A stretch of 57,348 nt of DNA from a bacterium TMED88 (lineage in GTDB: Bacteria > Myxococcota_A > UBA9160 > UBA4427). A program made the translations under genes and the position numbers. Position 1 is the stretch's first letter, and every line of letters begins with the position of its first letter. Below the pieces are notes generated by a model, which searched no databases, was not told where the DNA came from, and was given only the letters and a program-made list of their open reading frames with translations. The stretch lies in assembly GCA_002171515.1 (NCBI GenBank), contig NHEP01000236.1:1-57348 (forward strand), read 5' to 3'. Below are positions 53,835-57,348 of this stretch, piece by piece.

Positions 53835-55037
53835 ATGGGTAAAACCGGCCTGACATCAGAACAGAGCGCCTTCCAAGAGCATGCGCGTCGCTGGCTTGGC
53901 GAAAATAAACCGCCGGCGCCGCCGATGCGGTTGCCCCTGATGGCGATCGAGGTCATGCATGAAGCGCAGCGTGACTACCTCCAGGCGTGGCAGCGGCGTT
54001 GCTACGAGGCGGAGTTGGTCGGGACGGATGTCCCCCGTGAGTACGGGGGCTGGGGCCGCGAAGGATGTCAGCGAATCGCCAACCAGGAAATGAGCCGAGC
54101 TGGCACGCCTTTCATGATCAACATCGTCGGACTCACGATGGCCGTGCCCACAATCCTCGTCCACGGAACTGAGTCCCAGAAAAAGCTTTTAATTCCAGGG
54201 GCGCTGACGGGAGAAGAAATCTGGTGTCAGGGATTTAGCGAACCCGGCGCCGGCTCCGACATGGCCAATCAGCAAACCTCCGCTGTTCGCCAGGGCGATG
54301 ACTGGTTGGTGAATGGTCATAAGGTCTGGACCAGTCTCGGTCATTTCGCGAAATGGATGATCCTGATTACCCGCACCAGTAAAGAGCATAAATATGATGG
54401 ACTGACCTATTTCGTCTGCCCGATCGAAGGTCACCCCGGCGTGTCGGTCCGGCCTCTGATCAAGATCACCGGCGAAACCGGATTCAACGAGGTGCTTTTT
54501 GAAGACGTGGTGATCCCCGACAGCATGAGGCTCGATGATGTGGGCAAAGGCTGGACTGTGGCGATGACGACGCTCACCTACGAGCGGGGTGCGGCTGAAG
54601 GGGCTGGCGGAGGCGGGGGCGGGGCCGACCCGGTCCAGCGTTTGGTGGCCTTGGCCCGGCAGAGCTGGCGGGATGGCGTCCGGGCGTCGGACGATCCGGT
54701 GACGCGAGACGCACTCGTCCAACAGGCCATTGTCTACGAGGGGCTCCGCATGAATATGCGGCGTGCCAAAGTACCCGCCTTGAATGATCACCCGATGCGT
54801 CTGCCCCTCCAGTCGAAACTGACGTCCAGTGAGGCCTCGCAAAATGCGGCGCGCCTGGGCGTAGAAGTGGCCGGGCTCCACAGCACGCTTTACAAGAAAG
54901 ACCCGAAGGCTCCGGAGGCAGGTCACTGGCCCCTGGCTTATTTGAACTCGTATGGCGGCACCATCGCCGCCGGGACGAACGAGATTCAGCGCAATATTCT
55001 CGGAGAGCGGGTTCTTGGCCTGCCGAAGTCCAAGTAG
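53835..55037 (+). CDS. acyl-CoA dehydrogenase, catalytic (alpha-like) subunit
   Basis: 400 residues. FAD/substrate motifs: WCQGFSEPGAGSDMANQQT, VNGHKVWTSLGHFAKWMILI, and a C-terminal AAGTNEIQRNILGERVLGLPK. A likely catalytic base is Glu250 in LTYERG, at the helix position used by isovaleryl-CoA-type and FadE26-type enzymes. It contains a Gly-rich loop after it. It pairs with another acyl-CoA dehydrogenase gene 14 nt downstream, the arrangement of alpha2beta2 enzymes acting on bulky acyl-CoA such as steroid side chains. Confidence 0.88.
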   Translation: MGKTGLTSEQSAFQEHARRWLGENKPPAPPMRLPLMAIEVMHEAQRDYLQAWQRRCYEAELVGTDVPREYGGWGREGCQRIANQEMSRAGTPFMINIVGLTMAVPTILVHGTESQKKLLIPGALTGEEIWCQGFSEPGAGSDMANQQTSAVRQGDDWLVNGHKVWTSLGHFAKWMILITRTSKEHKYDGLTYFVCPIEGHPGVSVRPLIKITGETGFNEVLFEDVVIPDSMRLDDVGKGWTVAMTTLTYERGAAEGAGGGGGGADPVQRLVALARQSWRDGVRASDDPVTRDALVQQAIVYEGLRMNMRRAKVPALNDHPMRLPLQSKLTSSEASQNAARLGVEVAGLHSTLYKKDPKAPEAGHWPLAYLNSYGGTIAAGTNEIQRNILGERVLGLPKSK

Positions 55038-55051
55038 GGGAGGCGCTCTCG

Positions 55052-56224
55052 ATGAATCAAGCTTTAGCCGTGCCGCGTGACTTTGGATTTGGCGCTGAGG
55101 AAGAAATGCTTCGTGATCTCGCGCGGCAGTTTCTTGATGAAAATATGCCTGTGGAGAAGTTGCGGGGTCTTGCCGCGCCCGACCCGGAGCCCATTTACGA
55201 CCACGGACAGCAGCCGGGATGGGACCCGCAGCTGTGGAATCAGGTGGTGGAGCTAGGCTGGCCCGGTCTGGCTGTCCCGGAGTCCGCCGGAGGCAGCGAT
55301 TTTTCCTGGGTGGGCATCGTCGGGCTGGTGGAGGAGGTGGGCCGCCATGCCTTGCCGTCCCCTCTGCTTGCGACATTGAACGCGAGTTGGGTTTTGAGAT
55401 CGGCGCAGACGGAGCGGGCCGATCCCTTTTTGAGCCGGTTGGCGAGTGGAACCTCGGCGAGTCTCGCGATGACGGGTTCACGCGGAAGCGTCGAGCCCGG
55501 GGATGTGGACGTTGAAGCCCAATCAACGCCGACGGGCCTGCGCCTGGACGGCGCGAGCTTTTTTGTACAGGACGCTGCCAAGTGTGAGCTCTTCGTTGTC
55601 TTGGCGCGTCACGGGGAAGACCTCATCCTTTGCGTGATCCCCCGAGAGGCCAAGGGCCTCCGGATCGAGCAGGATCAAATTCACGATGTCACCCGTGATC
55701 AAGCCACGCTTTACTTTGAGGGAGTCGAGCTGGATTCCGCTTCGGTCGTGAGCGACTCGGGTTTGGCAATCCTTCAGAGAGCGTGGCCGGGCCTTCTTTG
55801 CCTGACGAGTGCCGATCTGTGCGGGACCAGCGAGTGGCAACTTCAAACGACCGTCGAATACGCCAAGACCAGAAAGCAGTTCGAGCGTCCGATTGGTTTT
55901 TTTCAGGCCGTCAAGCATCCCCTGGTCGATGCGATGATTGGAATCGATCGAGCTCGATCCTTGCTCTACCACGCAGCTAGTTTGGTCGACGCCGGTCATC
56001 CCGATGCGGAGATGGCTGCCAGGATGGCCAAGAGCGCGGCATCCGATGCGGGGGCCTATGTTTCGGACCGATCGATCCAACTCCATGGAGGGATCGGCTT
56101 TACCTGGGAATGCGATCTCCACATCTACTTCAAACGCAGCATGCATAATCAAGCGCTTTACGGTGATGGCGTTCATCAGCGTCGTCGCTTGGCTGATTTT
56201 ATAGTGGGCCCAGTGGGTCGCTAA
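55052..56224 (+). CDS. acyl-CoA dehydrogenase, beta-like subunit
   Basis: 390 residues. FGFGAEEEMLRDLARQFLDENMP and WNQVVELGWPGLAVPESAGG start, a shortened middle domain with few FAD motifs, TVEYAKTRKQFERPIGFFQAVKHPLVD, and LHGGIGFTWECDLHIYFKR at the end. The catalytic Glu region seen in its neighbour is absent (LQRAWPGLLCLTSADLCG), so it is likely the partner subunit of the upstream enzyme rather than active alone. Confidence 0.85.
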   Translation: MNQALAVPRDFGFGAEEEMLRDLARQFLDENMPVEKLRGLAAPDPEPIYDHGQQPGWDPQLWNQVVELGWPGLAVPESAGGSDFSWVGIVGLVEEVGRHALPSPLLATLNASWVLRSAQTERADPFLSRLASGTSASLAMTGSRGSVEPGDVDVEAQSTPTGLRLDGASFFVQDAAKCELFVVLARHGEDLILCVIPREAKGLRIEQDQIHDVTRDQATLYFEGVELDSASVVSDSGLAILQRAWPGLLCLTSADLCGTSEWQLQTTVEYAKTRKQFERPIGFFQAVKHPLVDAMIGIDRARSLLYHAASLVDAGHPDAEMAARMAKSAASDAGAYVSDRSIQLHGGIGFTWECDLHIYFKRSMHNQALYGDGVHQRRRLADFIVGPVGR

Positions 56225-56383
56225 GCCCGGGCACAGTCGGTTCCGACCAGTACTTTTCCGATTAGTGTGCCGGTTGGGATGGCCGCGAGAACCCCACGCG
56301 GCTGTCTTGAAACTGTATGCCCACAGGTGCTACTCACTCAACGATCTTTGTGGCCGTGAACGCGACCTGGGGGGGGATCGCAG

Positions 56384-57348
56384 GTGTTCCAGAACAGGCT
56401 TTGGCTGTTCTTTTGGATTGCGCTCTTTCTATCCACCGTAGAGGTGGGAATGGAATACCGAGCCCATCTCAGGGGTTGGAGCAGCCCGCTTTTTGGAAAG
56501 GCTAATTCTTTGGGAGAGCGCGGGAGTGGGGCCGCTCTTCCCGCCGCGCGGGTTTACGGCCCAACCGCGGATTTTCCTTTTCGCAGTCGCATTGTCGACG
56601 CTGAGAAAGGGGAAAGGATCACCCGGATTTGGATCGCCTCGGCTTCCTATGCCCAGGATGACTATCAGCCGCCAGCCAAAATTTTCCCCGTGCGGCTCGA
56701 AGAGCGACTCACCGCTTCGGGCGCTTCGGTGCAGGTTCTGAATGCCAGCCAAGCCGGATGGGGTATCCGGACGAATATCGACATGCTCCGAGATATGGCG
56801 CCCATCTGGAGGCCTGATATCGCGATTCTTTACCAAGGCTCTGCGGATATCGGTCAGCTGATTTCAGCTTATTTGGCGGCCGAGGAAACTCAGAGCATCG
56901 AGAACGATGAGAGAGACTTGAACGATGATGCAACGCCCGCGCAGCCCAACTGGACGGTGCGATTCGTCGAATCCACAACGGTGTATTCCATCTTGAAGGG
57001 ATACGTGAGTGCTTGGATCGCCACGACGCGGGTCCTGAGCGACGAACTTCCGCCTGAGGCCTTTGATGTTTTGGAGAAAAGAATCGCGGCTTTTATTGTC
57101 GCCTGCCGCGCGGCCGGAGTCATTCCGGTTCTCTCGACTTTTGCAACGAGTCACCACCGAAAAGATCTCGGAAACTTTCCTTCTGACGTGACAACGATGA
57201 TCTTTAAGTACAACCTGCATCTGAGCCTGCTCGGTTGGGTCGATACGGTCGAGAAATTCAATCGTCTGATGTTCAGAATGGCTCAGGAATACGACGTCCC
57301 CTTGGTCGACGTGGATGCGGCTTTTCCTGACGATGCGCAGCTGTTCCG
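56384..57348 (+). CDS. membrane-anchored SGNH/GDSL-like protein, 3' end beyond the window
   Basis: Open from GTG 56384 to the right edge, 321 codons without stop. A membrane helix at about residues 5-22 (RLWLFFWIALFLSTV). Downstream the order of SGNH-hydrolase blocks can be followed: WIASASYAQDDY (block I, Ser but no GDS), VLNASQAGWGIRTN (block II with Asn/Gly), PDIAILYQGSADIG (block III, where a GxND is usual). The missing Gly-Asp suggests altered or lost activity. Such proteins often accompany acetylation of surface polysaccharides by MBOAT enzymes. A poly-G stretch before the GTG may serve as a ribosome site. Confidence 0.65.
   Translation, partial: MFQNRLWLFFWIALFLSTVEVGMEYRAHLRGWSSPLFGKANSLGERGSGAALPAARVYGPTADFPFRSRIVDAEKGERITRIWIASASYAQDDYQPPAKIFPVRLEERLTASGASVQVLNASQAGWGIRTNIDMLRDMAPIWRPDIAILYQGSADIGQLISAYLAAEETQSIENDERDLNDDATPAQPNWTVRFVESTTVYSILKGYVSAWIATTRVLSDELPPEAFDVLEKRIAAFIVACRAAGVIPVLSTFATSHHRKDLGNFPSDVTTMIFKYNLHLSLLGWVDTVEKFNRLMFRMAQEYDVPLVDVDAAFPDDAQLF

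Overview
The window is 57 kb of GC-rich, densely coding chromosomal DNA from a Gram-negative bacterium. LpxC (lipid A), CdsA and PgsA (phospholipids), several lipoprotein signals and a DUF4124/SLT lytic transglycosylase point to a diderm envelope. The gene orders yebC-ruvCAB and rimP-nusA-infB-DUF503-rbfA-truB-rpsO-pnp-dut, a type 1B dihydroorotate dehydrogenase (pyrK-pyrD), an Fe-S type PurF, kinase/repeat proteins and many acyl-CoA enzymes suggest a lineage around the former Deltaproteobacteria (Myxococcota, Desulfobacterota or Binatota-like). That placement is an inference from gene content and order, not from a phylogeny. GTG and TTG starts are frequent. No transposase, integrase, phage gene or CRISPR array is visible.

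Layout. 1-4473 (minus strand): the start of a lipoprotein gene cut by the window edge, an SCP-x/thiolase-like enzyme with a DUF35 zinc-ribbon partner, and a J-protein paired with an Hsp70 that lacks the helical lid. 4699-11379 (plus): yebC, ruvC, ruvA, ruvB, a large membrane-anchored protein with a helical repeat array and a C-terminal Ser/Thr kinase, then lpxC. 11435-14372: a small exported DUF4431 protein (minus), then a GNAT acetyltransferase, pyrK and pyrD in an overlapping run. 14373-24565: a leader region with a strong intrinsic terminator and a competing alternative stem, followed by the translation and RNA-decay genes rimP to dut. 24669-28156: a class C beta-lactamase-fold esterase, cdsA and a luciferase-like oxidoreductase.

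28270-42392 is a surface-glycan/envelope island. It holds five polytopic GT-C type glycosyltransferases (one with a TPR tail and placed 11 nt behind purC), an LTA-synthase-like phosphotransferase, a sulfatase-fold lipoprotein with Thr at the nucleophile position, and a fusion of a GT2-like domain lacking its DxD with a SAM methyltransferase. Two of its convergent gene pairs overlap tail to tail.

42404-53234: purC facing divergent purF; purF overlaps a PuuA-like glutamine-synthetase-family gene, and an SDR follows. Next come nadB (minus) overlapping a membrane-anchored trypsin-like protease, a lytic transglycosylase, pgsA and a UDP-sugar dehydrogenase. 53284-53678 holds tRNA-Gly(GCC) with its promoter and terminator, and a second exact 42-bp copy of the tRNA 3' half 227 bp downstream, which looks like the scar of a lost integrative element. 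53835-56224 encodes two adjacent acyl-CoA dehydrogenases, probably the two subunits of one heteromeric enzyme. A membrane-anchored SGNH-like protein gene runs off the right edge.

The observations most worth following are the repeat-kinase, the lidless Hsp70/J pair, the rimP-nusA leader attenuator candidate, the tRNA att scar and the glycan island with its altered catalytic motifs.
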